A stretch of DNA of 64,000 nucleotides from Phorcus lineatus. Taxonomy: Eukaryota > Mollusca > Gastropoda > Trochida > Trochidae. Location of the stretch: contig OV121096.1 in the NCBI GenBank assembly GCA_921293015.1, positions 12,155,000-12,218,999 of the forward strand, given 5' to 3'. Of this stretch, positions 54,955-64,000 are shown piece after piece (positions within the stretch are counted from its first letter, which is position 1; each line of letters opens with the position of its first letter). The notes beneath the pieces are model-generated. The model had not been told where the DNA came from. It searched no databases and saw nothing but the letters and a program-made list of their open reading frames with translations. The position numbers and the translations under genes are program-made.

Positions 54955-55158
54955 ATGAATCGCTTTGCCGACGTTAATGTTGAAGAACAAAAAGAAATTT
55001 GGGACAATATTGATGCCAAAAACACGAAGAAAGCAACTGCTACAGCTGTGAAAGTATTTAGAGATTACCTACGCCAGAAGGGGAAAGATGTTGAATTTGA
55101 GAGCTATAGCGCGGAGGATCTAGACGCTACCTCGTCAAAATTTTACGATTTCCTTTAG
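54955..55158 (+). CDS. Small ORF resembling KIAA1958/Crypton-type N-terminus
   Basis: 67 codons starting MNRFADVNVEEQKEIWDN, then NTKKATATAVKVFRDYL and ending DLDATSSKFYDFL. This resembles the N-terminal helical segment of KIAA1958- and QRICH1-like proteins, related to Crypton tyrosine-recombinase transposons (recognised by pattern only). The family normally continues after the KFY motif into a long protein; here a stop follows and an AATAAA lies at 55166-55171. An inverted repeat ATTGTTGACG / CGTCAACAAT lies just upstream (about 54865-54906). Either a truncated transposon remnant or a small expressed gene. Confidence 0.6.
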   Translation: MNRFADVNVEEQKEIWDNIDAKNTKKATATAVKVFRDYLRQKGKDVEFESYSAEDLDATSSKFYDFL

Positions 55159-55171
55159 AACTTATAATAAA

Positions 55172-57840
55172 ACAATTATAGACTTCTGTAGAGGTCAATA
55201 TCGTTTTTCATCTAATTTCTTATTCTTTTTATATATTCAAAACCGCAATCTGTTACATACATGCATTTTCAGGTTTGTTGATATATGTACTACATGCCTT
55301 TTTTTAATGCTTATTGTATTCTACCATTGTCAATTTATACTTTGACAATCTTTATTTACACATTTAATAATTTGTAAACTAAATAGGTTCAAACGTTATT
55401 ATTATATCTTGTTGGCCCATTGTTAGTCTTATTTACCATTTAGATGTGTGGATTTGATACCACAGACAAAGAAAGGTTTTTCGAGCAATTTACAAATCAA
55501 TTAAAAATTTTGTATCTATTAATATTTTAGATTCCATTTATTTTTAACATATAAAATAGTAAATTTTCTTCAATATCAATTATCAGCATTCATAATGATA
55601 ATCACAGCAAATTTGTTTATACATTTCAGACCCAATAATTTGTGAACTGCTACGGTTTAAGATCATTTTCTCGAATTCTGGATAGTCAATGACATAAGCT
55701 TATTTTGTTTATTTAAAAAATATTTTGACTCTGAGAGCACTGGACCAAATTGAAATAAGGAATTGAAAAAATGACACCCAGGGTAGGGAACTTTAAGAAT
55801 TTTTCCTGAAACACATAAACATGCTATCATGAAACAAATAGTGTTTTTCCATCAGTAATGCATCCTGAACACATTCCAATTTTTTTAAAAAGATTTCTCT
55901 TTTAGAAAAATGTTGGTCTGCGGTGCCTACAATTGAGCCCTAAAGCTTATCATCTGTCTATTGAGCATGGAAATACATATTCACACCATTTGCATATTTA
56001 ATGCTTTGCCGATTTTTACCACTAGGTTAACAGGAGCACAACATAACTTGTGCTGGGGGACAATTTCTGAACACCAAGGAATGTTTAGGGGCTTAATTGA
56101 AAGACCAACACTTATACCGAGTAGATCTCTTGAAGACGTTGTTGAAGTTGCTGAAGCGTTACAGGTGAATTCAGTATGCTTCCATCGGGTCATTCAATTT
56201 CACCTAGACGTGCTCAGTAGGTTACAGTTATGTTGAATTAGATGGCTAGTGGAGCCATACATATCTAACGTGAATGAATCTCGATCACCGAATGGTCGAC
56301 GTAACGCAGGATAACTACTGATAATGCTCTCATGAGCGAGATGATAAATGTTTATCACCACGTATAAAGCGTGCAGAGGGAGCGTCTTGACTTGTATGTT
56401 GCATTGCACAACCCGAGTTACCTTTCATTGTTTGAATTCACCATAGAGGTTTTATATATTTAGGTTTCAATATTTGATTAGTTCATTTTTTTAAAAATCG
56501 GTATGATGAATTCCTCCGACTTTATACAATAATTATTTCTTTGACTAGCACATCGTTATGAAATGCACCAAACCATATCAGGTATTCAGTAATTCAGTAA
56601 AAAATTGTTTGTAGTGATTGATCTGGACTTCTAAATCAGATGACAGATGCTCTGAGAAACATCATAACAAAAATCATTGTCAATAAACATCATTTAAAAT
56701 TCTTTTTGATGTAGATAACCCTGTACAAGAATCCGTATTGAATGTCAAGAAGTTAGATATTTTCAAGCCATGCCTACGAAAGCTAAAGCCATTCTGCCAG
56801 TTGACATAACATTCAGGGAATATATTTTCGATTCAGTACTAATCTTAAGTTGATCATATTACGAAATAATTAAAACATATAACACTCAAGAGCTTTTAGA
56901 AAGTTTTGAAATAATGTTTTGGAAAAAATTAATGCATGAATTATAAGAAAAATGTTTGATTATCTTTTTCGCAAAATTAGTTAAGATGCGATCATAAATG
57001 GCTATTTAAGAAATAGAAGACGAGTTGGTGTGCATCTATCGTTGAATAAAACATAGCAGGGAGCATAAAACATTCTTACGGTGTTTGCATAGTCATTCCT
57101 ACGGTGACTTCAAAGTTTTCATTGTCAGATCAAGTGACTATAAGGTTGTGCCATCAGATTTGTTTGGTGAGCTAGGTGCCTTCATATGTGCACTTCAAAT
57201 CACTTATAAAAGCCCTTATGGATTTCATTTTTGTTCTCTATGGTGGACCTGACATAAAAAATGTTGATAAAGTTTGCTGTCTGCAACTGAATGACTATTG
57301 CTGTGAAGATGAGTCAAACAATGTAACATGGACACTATCATGATACCATCAAAAGCCTAGAGTATCATACAATGCATTTCAATTAGAAGGAGGCTCTATG
57401 GAATACATCTCTGTTCCAATGTCTGTTGTTCAATTTGCTAATGAGAGTCATAGTTCGACTCTTGTGGATTGGAAGCTAGAGCCAGTGCGCTCTTCGTAGA
57501 GAGTTGGTCGACATCAAGGCCTTGCAACGTGACAGCTTTGAGGATGATGATGAACGTTGTTAAGGTGTGTGGTGTATGGTGATGTTATTGATGATGATGC
57601 TCTCTCTTAAAACTAGAATTTTGATAAGTTGTTGATGTCCAAAAAGCAACTGAATCAAACAGTCATATGGAGATTGAAAATGAATAATTTGCAAGAATGT
57701 ACTCCTATAGTACATATCTGTGATGTGTGTAATGGAAGAATTAGTACCTATGTGTTATCTTTCTTCTTTGTGCCCTTTAAATCTATCCCTTTAAATCCCC
57801 AATGATTTAGAAGTACAACAACACATTCAAAATACACAAT
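55172..57840. other. Gene-free stretch before the satellite
   Basis: Open frames up to 91 codons are unassigned. Around 57050-57600 there are fragments of open sequence (for example CCEDESNNVTW and MEYISVPMSVVQFANESHSS) interrupted by stops. These could be a decayed coding sequence but match nothing I recognise. Confidence 0.4.
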
Positions 57841-60800
57841 TGTTAGTTTTTTCCAAGGCTGATTTGGTGTATTTCAATGATAGTGGATTAATGGTAGGTC
57901 CCATAGTTTGCTTTTGGACACTTAACCTTGATTGATATAAGTTCACAAATACACAAAAGAGTTGTAAGTATCCATAATTCTACTCTAAGTGCAAATAATG
58001 TTAAATAAAATAATATACATTAACTTTAGAGAAGAGAAAATAGTTTTTTACCAAGGCTGAGTTGGTGTATTTCAATGATAGTAGATTAGCGGTAGGTCCC
58101 TTGGTTTGCTTTTGGACACTTAATTTATGTGTTATAAGTACACATAAGTACACAAAAGGGTTACAAGTACTCAAGAATCTATTCTCAGTGCAAATAATGT
58201 AAAATAAAGTGATATACATTCACTGTAGAGAAGAGAAAATAGTTTTTTCCAAAGCTGAGTTGGTGTTTTTCAATGTTAGTAGATTAGCGGTAGGTCTCTT
58301 GGTTTGCTTTTGGACACTTAATTTATGTGTTATAAGTACACATAAGTACACAAAAAGGTTACAAGTACTCAAGATTCCATTCTCAGTGCAAATAATGTAA
58401 AATAAAATCATATACATTAACTGTAGAGAGGAAAAAAAAAAATTCCAAGGCTGAGTTGGTGTATTTTAATGATAGTAGATTAACGGTAGGTCTCTTGGTT
58501 TGCTTTTGGACACTTAATTTGTGTGTTATAAGTACACATAAGTACACAAAATGGTTACAAGTACTCAAGATTCTATTCTCAGTGCAAATAATGTAAAATA
58601 AAATCATATACATTAACTGTAGAGAAGAGAAAAAAAATTTTCCAAGGCTGAGTTGGTGTATTTTAATGATAGTAGATTAACGGTAGGTCCCTTGGTTTGC
58701 TTTTGGACACTTAATTTATGTGTTATAAGTACACATAAGTACACAAAAGGGTTACAAGTACTCAAGAATCTATTCTCAGTGCAAATAATGTAAAATAAAG
58801 TGATATACATTCACTGTAGAGAAGAGAAAATAGTTTTTTCCAAAGCTGAGTTGGTGTTTTTCAATGTTAGTAGATTAGCGGTAGGTCTCTTGGTTTGCTT
58901 TTGGACACTTAATTTATGTGTTATAAGTACACATAAGTACACAAAAAGGTTACAAGTACTCAAGATTCCATTCTCAGTGCAAATAATGTAAAATAAAATC
59001 ATATACATTAACTGTAGAGAGGAAAAAAAAAATTTCCAAGGCTGAGTTGGTGTATTTTAATGATAGTAGATTAACGGTAGGTCTCTTGGTTTGCTTTTGG
59101 ACACTTAATTTGTGTGTTATAAGTACACATAAGTACACAAAATGGTTACAAGTACTCAAGATTCTATTCTCAGTGCAAATAATGTAAAATAAAATCATAT
59201 ACATTAACTGTAGAGAAGAGAAAAAAAATTTTCCAAGGCTGAGTTGGTGTATTTTAATGATAGTAGATTAACGGTAGGTCCCTTGGTTTGCTTTTGGACA
59301 CTTAATTTATGTGTTATAAGTACACATAAGTACACAAAAGGGTTACAAGTACTCAAGAATCTATTCTCAGTGCAAATAATGTAAAATAAAGTGATATACA
59401 TTAACTGTAGAGAAGAGAAAATAGTTTTTTACCAAGGCTGAGTTGGTGTATTTCAATGATAGTAGATTAGCGGTAGGTCCCTTGGTTTGCTTTTGGACAC
59501 TTAATTTATGTGTTATAAGTACACATAAGTACACAAAAGGGTTACAAGTACTCAAGAATCTATTCTCAGTGCAAATAATGTAAAATAAAGTGATATACAT
59601 TCACTGTAGAGAAGAGAAAATAGTTTTTTCCAAAGCTGAGTTGGTGTTTTTCAATGTTAGTAGATTAGCGGTAGGTCTCTTGGTTTGCTTTTGGACACTT
59701 AATTTGTGTGTTATAAGTACACATAAGTACACAAAATGGTTACAAGTACTCAAGATTCTATTCTCAGTGCAAATAATGTAAAATAAAATCATATACATTA
59801 ACTGTAGAGAAGAGAAAAAAAATTTTCCAAGGCTGAGTTGGTGTATTTTAATGATAGTAGATTAACGGTAGGTCCCTTGGTTTGCTTTTGGACACTTAAT
59901 TTGTGTGTTATAAGTACACATAAGTACACAAAAGGGTTACAAGTACTCAAGAATCTATTCTCAGTGCAAATAATGTAAAATAAAGTGATATACATTAACT
60001 GTAGAGAAGAGAAAATAGTTTTTTACCAAGGCTGAGTTGGTGTATTTCAATGATAGTAGATTAGCGGTAGGTCCCTTGGTTTGCTTTTGGACACTTAATT
60101 TATGTGTTATAAGTACACATAAGTACACAAAAGGGTTACAAGTACTCAAGAATCTATTCTCAGTGCAAATAATGTAAAATAAAGTGATATACATTCACTG
60201 TAGAGAAGAGAAAATAGTTTTTTCCAAAGCTGAGTTGGTGTTTTTCAATGTTAGTAGATTAGCGGTAGGTCTCTTGGTTTGCTTTTGGACACTTAATTTA
60301 TGTGTTATAAGTACACATAAGTACACAAAAAGGTTACAAGTACTCAAGATTCCATTCTCAGTGCAAATAATGTAAAATAAAATCATATACATTAACTGTA
60401 GAGAGGAAAAAAAAAATTTCCAAGGCTGAGTTGGTGTATTTTAATGATAGTAGATTAACGGTAGGTCTCTTGGTTTGCTTTTGGACACTTAATTTGTGTG
60501 TTATAAGTACACATAAGTACACAAAATGGTTACAAGTACTCAAGATTCTATTCTCAGTGCAAATAATGTAAAATAAAATCATATACATTAACTGTAGAGA
60601 AGAGAAAAAAAATTTTCCAAGGCTGAGTTGGTGTATTTTAATGATAGTAGATTAACGGTAGGTCCCTTGGTTTGCTTTTGGACACTTAATTTATGTGTTA
60701 TAAGTACACATAAGTACACAAAAGGGTTACAAGTACTCAAGAATCTATTCTCAGTGCAAATAATGTAAAATAAAGTGATATACATTCACTGTAGAGAAGA

Positions 60801-61188
60801 GAAAATAGTTTTTTCCAAAGCTGAGTTGGTGTTTTTCAATGTTAGTAGATTAGCGGTAGGTCTCTTGGTTTGCTTTTGGACACTTAATTTATGTGTTATA
60901 AGTACACATAAGTACACAAAAGGGTTACAAGTACTCAAGATTCCATTCTCAGTGCAAATAATGTAAAATAAAATCATATACATTAACTGTAGAGAGGAAA
61001 AAAAAAATTTCCAAGGCTGAGTTGGTGTATTTTAATGATAGTAGATTAACGGTAGGTCTCTTGGTTTGCTTTTGGACACTTAATTTGTGTGTTATAAGTA
61101 CACATAAGTACACAAAATGGTTACAAGTACTCAAGATTCTATTCTCAGTGCAAATAATGTAAAATAAAATCATATACATTAACTGTAG
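57841..61188. repeat. About 197-bp satellite array with higher-order structure
   Basis: Sixteen well-preserved monomers of 197-198 bp (58020-61188) follow one degenerate edge monomer (57841-58019). Monomers fall into types by their first 50 bp and minor variants. In order they read D, A, B, C, A, B, C, D, A/B hybrid, C, D, A, B, C, A, B. The A-B-C triplet recurs at 591 bp. The array ends abruptly mid-monomer at 61188 where the L1-like element begins. Open frames of 63-77 codons inside each monomer are a by-product of repetition. Confidence 0.96.
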
Positions 61189-61378
61189 GGTTTCCGGTTG
61201 CGCATGTAGACCGATAAGACGTGTGTTGACGAGCTCCGGCTACCCCGTTTAAAAATCTCCATCGACCAAGTTTGTAACTGTGGGTCCATAAATGCTTCAT
61301 TTAAGGACAAAATACCATTTTTATCAACAAATGAAGTAAGTTTTTTTTGTATTAATCTCAACAAAAATCTTTGCTCTG

Positions 61379-62137
61379 ATGAACCCTCCTGAGACAAACA
61401 ATATGTCAACAAGTCGACTTCGCTCGGGTGCCCAAACGTTTGAAGAAGTAGTCCAAGCCTCAGAAAAGAGACTTTCAAACATAATGGTCGAAATGAAAAA
61501 TGACTTACAAAACTCTATTCAATCCCTAAAGGCCGATATCGGCAATGTTAAGAGCAAAGTTGAGGGTATCGAACACGAGGTAGCCGCACATGATGAGGAG
61601 CTAAAATCCCTAAGAGATAAACTATCCCTGAGTCAGCAGACGAACGCTTTCCTTGAGAAACAATTTCTTTTAAAAGATATCCATGACAGAAAAGGCAACC
61701 TGCTATTTTATGGTGTCCAAGAATCTCCACAAGAAAATACAGAAAGAGTTTTGCGGTCTTTCCTGATTAACTCCTTAAAATTCTCGGAACAACGTGTGAA
61801 CGATATTTATTTCAAAACTGTACATAGACTTCCGGTTTCGGAATACCAACGAAAAAACAACCCAAATGCAGTTCGCAGTATAATCGCTACGTTCCTGTAT
61901 ATGCCGGACCGTGAGGCTGTGTTTGACGCAAGATCTTTTCTCCGAGGATCTGGACAAAGTGTCCAGACAGACCTACCCCCCATGATGAAGAAGAAACGTG
62001 CGATTTTGGGGAGACAGGCGAACGAGATCCGCAAACGGGATGGACTCTGGACCCGAGTACGCGTCATCGGTACAGAGTTAAACATTGAAACAAAAGATCC
62101 CAAAAATCCGAGATCTTCATGGACAAAATACGATTAA
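61379..62137 (+). CDS. L1-like ORF1 protein (coiled coil plus RRM-like)
   Basis: 252 residues; an alternative start is at Met9 (61403). Residues about 20-105 form a heptad-rich coiled coil (NIMVEMKNDLQNSIQSLK, then VEGIEHEVAAHDEELKSLRD). Next comes an RRM-like segment starting RKGNLLFYGVQES, and a basic C-terminal part (MMKKKRAILGRQANEIRKRD, LWTRVRVIGTELNI). This is the transposase-22/L1 ORF1p layout, an RNA-binding trimeric chaperone in the retrotransposon particle. The frame is fully open. Neighbouring ORF2 is truncated, so the element could move only if helped in trans. Confidence 0.88.
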   Translation: MNPPETNNMSTSRLRSGAQTFEEVVQASEKRLSNIMVEMKNDLQNSIQSLKADIGNVKSKVEGIEHEVAAHDEELKSLRDKLSLSQQTNAFLEKQFLLKDIHDRKGNLLFYGVQESPQENTERVLRSFLINSLKFSEQRVNDIYFKTVHRLPVSEYQRKNNPNAVRSIIATFLYMPDREAVFDARSFLRGSGQSVQTDLPPMMKKKRAILGRQANEIRKRDGLWTRVRVIGTELNIETKDPKNPRSSWTKYD

Positions 62138-63343
62138 GCAACAGAACCAAGCTTTTCCGGTCTCAAAACACCAGTAAAATTACAAAGTTTCTACTTTATG
62201 TATTTGTTTATATTTATATCTGTTGACAGCTTATAGTAACACACAAGAAGCCAGGTAGTAATCTATACACGTGGCCCACCCCTTGCATGCTTTTCCCGCG
62301 CAAATGTATGCGCTACAACCACGTGGTATGCTAGGACTACCAGAAAGCTGTGAAACCGTGTAACGTGTTGTGTGTAAAGGAGTTCTATGATGGATCATCA
62401 CTGTTATTTCCGTTTTCGGGACCCTTATGTGAGTACTTTTCCTTTTTTCAACATGACTGTGAACTCAATATTAACAGTGTACAACTACTATGTTACATGA
62501 TACTGATAGTTGCACGCCTTCCCGCGGTAACATTCATATACATAATCATGTGGTGTGTGACAACTCAACTCGAGGATGTGCCTGCAATATTGACTTTATG
62601 TAACCTCTTGTTATTTAGATTATCACTGTGATTACACATTTGGTATATGATGACATGTCAAAGACCGTTTACCTATAACTATTACTTTACAGCTGTGTGT
62701 AAAATTGCAAGCTGATATAAGACCAAATTGTAGTAAGTTCTACATCCCGACATGAATACATAAACCACTGGTGTTAACTTCTTTGACAAGTATATCTTTC
62801 AACTTTCAACGTTATACTTTATCTTTTACCTATACTTGGTACTAATATCACATCCACTACTCTATATCTTCTCCAATACTCAAACATACGTTAAATCAAA
62901 CTTCAGAAATAGCTTAAATACTAGTAGTGCCCTTATACTTTCCAATATGGAACTCAAGTTTGCACCAGTATTTTTATCCCCTTTCCGATAGTTTCTCTGT
63001 TTTTGGGCTTCTTCTTATTTTTGGCGTTGGTTTTTTGTGTGCTTTTTTTTGCTTTGAGGGGTAGCCGAGACAAGGCTCGCAGCACCATCTACAACCTTTT
63101 CCTTCCCTATGTTTACACTCATTTTGATGTTTTTAACTGTATCAATCACCAAATACAAACCACAGCAATACCATAAACATTCACAATCATTATCAAATAC
63201 AGAATATGACATACAACAAATCTTTAACATGACATTAGGACTGCAAGCTCACTATATTAAGAACAACATATATCACCGATACTTTTCAGCACACAACTAT
63301 CTCTTAACCACACCCATACAGACTGATTCAACCTCACAGACCA
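62138..63343 (+). other. Inter-ORF region of the L1-like element
   Basis: About 1.2 kb separates ORF1 and ORF2, longer than usual for L1-type elements. Short open frames (for example 62350-62631) are unassigned. A decayed or non-coding spacer, or an insertion within the element, is possible. Confidence 0.45.
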
Positions 63344-63742
63344 ATGCATGACACCATAAAGATAACTTCCTATAACTGTAGGGGATTAAATGATAGACTT
63401 AAACGCCAAGAGATTTTTAACTTTCTTAAGAAAAAACGATCGTCGATTTATTGCTTACAAGATGTCCATTTCACGCCACAATTAGAACATATGATTAAGC
63501 AGGAATGGGGAAATAAACACTGCTTCATCAACTCGAATAAGAGCAATGCACGAGGTGTCGCTATTTTGGTATCGGGTAATCTAGATTTTACAGTTGACGT
63601 TGAGCATAGAGACGACAGTGATAATGTGATTGGATTAGAGCTTACTATAAATGAATTTAAGTTAGCTTTAATAAACATTAACTGTAGAGAAGAGAAAATA
63701 GAATTGTTACCGGTCGAAGTCATGAATGACGAGTTTTTGTAA
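63344..63742 (+). CDS. L1-like ORF2 N-terminus, AP endonuclease (truncated)
   Basis: Starts MHDTIKITSYNCRGLNDRLK, with CLQDVHFTP (QE/QD motif), ARGVAILVSG and LALININC, matching the N-terminal half of exonuclease-endonuclease-phosphatase domains of L1/Tx1 ORF2. The later catalytic motifs (DxN, SDH) and the RT are absent. From 63675 the frame runs through 27 nt identical to the satellite, then into unrelated sequence ending at a TAA. The last 20 or so residues are therefore probably not native. Confidence 0.82.
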   Translation: MHDTIKITSYNCRGLNDRLKRQEIFNFLKKKRSSIYCLQDVHFTPQLEHMIKQEWGNKHCFINSNKSNARGVAILVSGNLDFTVDVEHRDDSDNVIGLELTINEFKLALININCREEKIELLPVEVMNDEFL

Positions 63743-64000
63743 TGGAAACCTAAAATTTCGTACAAATGACCTATGGTAGCTATCTGAAATGTCTGTCAAT
63801 GGATTCAGTGACCTTATAAACATACATTTAGATACCAAGATTATGGTTCTATGATAATTAGAACCAAAGATATGAGGACATCCACCTTTTGGTGTGACGC
63901 TTCAGAGAATAAGTGGCTGAGGGGGGTACCCATGGAAATATGTAAAAATGACACATTTCGTCCCAGTTTATACACTGTTACCAGTCAAATTTGCATAATA
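63743..64000. other. Right window edge, no feature recognised
   Basis: AT-rich sequence without recognisable coding or satellite similarity. Confidence 0.4.

Larger units (their letters stand above)
61189..63674 (+). mobile_element. L1/Tx1-like non-LTR retrotransposon segment
   Basis: GC-richer 5' leader (61189-61378), ORF1 (61379-62137), a long inter-ORF region (62138-63343) without recognisable coding, and the start of ORF2 (63344 on). The segment is bracketed by the 13-bp direct repeat ACATTAACTGTAG (61176-61188 and 63675-63687), which is satellite sequence. The RT domain is absent. Confidence 0.8.

Noticed and set aside
57050-57620. Decayed gene before the satellite
   Set aside because: Open fragments in different frames are suggestive but interrupted by several stops and match nothing I recognise; left as unassigned sequence.
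58001-61179. Series of 63-77 codon open frames on both strands
   Set aside because: They recur because the satellite monomer recurs. Monomer length is not a fixed multiple of three and no domain is seen.
61379-62137. ORF1 as a host coiled-coil gene
   Set aside because: The coiled coil, RRM-like and basic C-terminal order and the following ORF2 endonuclease identify an L1-type element.

Overview
This is a eukaryotic, AT-rich, intron-containing and repeat-dense window. It contains a cathepsin D gene with conventional GT-AG introns, secreted PAN plus C-type-lectin genes, several non-LTR retroelements, Tc1-type transposon relics and MITE-like hairpins. The lectin type, the LINE 3' tails and the short interspersed motifs suggest a marine lophotrochozoan invertebrate (mollusc or relative). 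That placement is inference. I found no rRNA, tRNA, CRISPR or viral gene.

Region 1 (1-8050, + strand) is a cathepsin D-like aspartic protease lacking only its 5' exons (signal and propeptide, to the left of the window). Seven in-phase exons give 323 residues with both catalytic motifs. The gene has two complete last exons, 5242-5406 and 7737-7901. They have equal length and phase, and each has its own stop and AATAAA, so alternative C-termini are likely.

Region 2 (about 11 kb to 37.4 kb) is a diverged tandem segmental duplication. Copy A is about 11.0-27.3 kb and copy B about 28.4-37.4 kb. Each carries one minus-strand, three-exon gene encoding a secreted PAN-like plus C-type-lectin protein (20919-23852 and 31256-35144), with a 29-30 bp minisatellite just upstream of the first exon. 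Insertions present in only one copy explain much of the length difference: a 43-bp minisatellite of about 29 units, foldback elements, a TTAA-flanked TIR element and LINE fragments in A; a long-TIR element with a 10-bp target duplication in B.

Region 3 (37.5-57.8 kb) is mostly mobile-element debris. It holds a Tc1-type relic split by a CR1/L2-type LINE with an intact 482-codon RT reading frame, two further Tc1-type relics, a LINE 3' fragment and a pair of related 0.6-0.8 kb segments. Two more lectin traces lie here: a degraded exon 2 near 42.2 kb and an open terminal lectin exon at 54225-54472. A 67-codon frame at 54955-55158 resembles the N-terminus of KIAA1958/Crypton-derived proteins.

Region 4 (57.8-64 kb) is a satellite of about 197-bp monomers with higher-order structure, ending abruptly at an L1/Tx1-like element with ORF1 and a truncated ORF2 endonuclease. 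The 2.5-kb element segment is bracketed by 13-bp direct repeats of satellite sequence.
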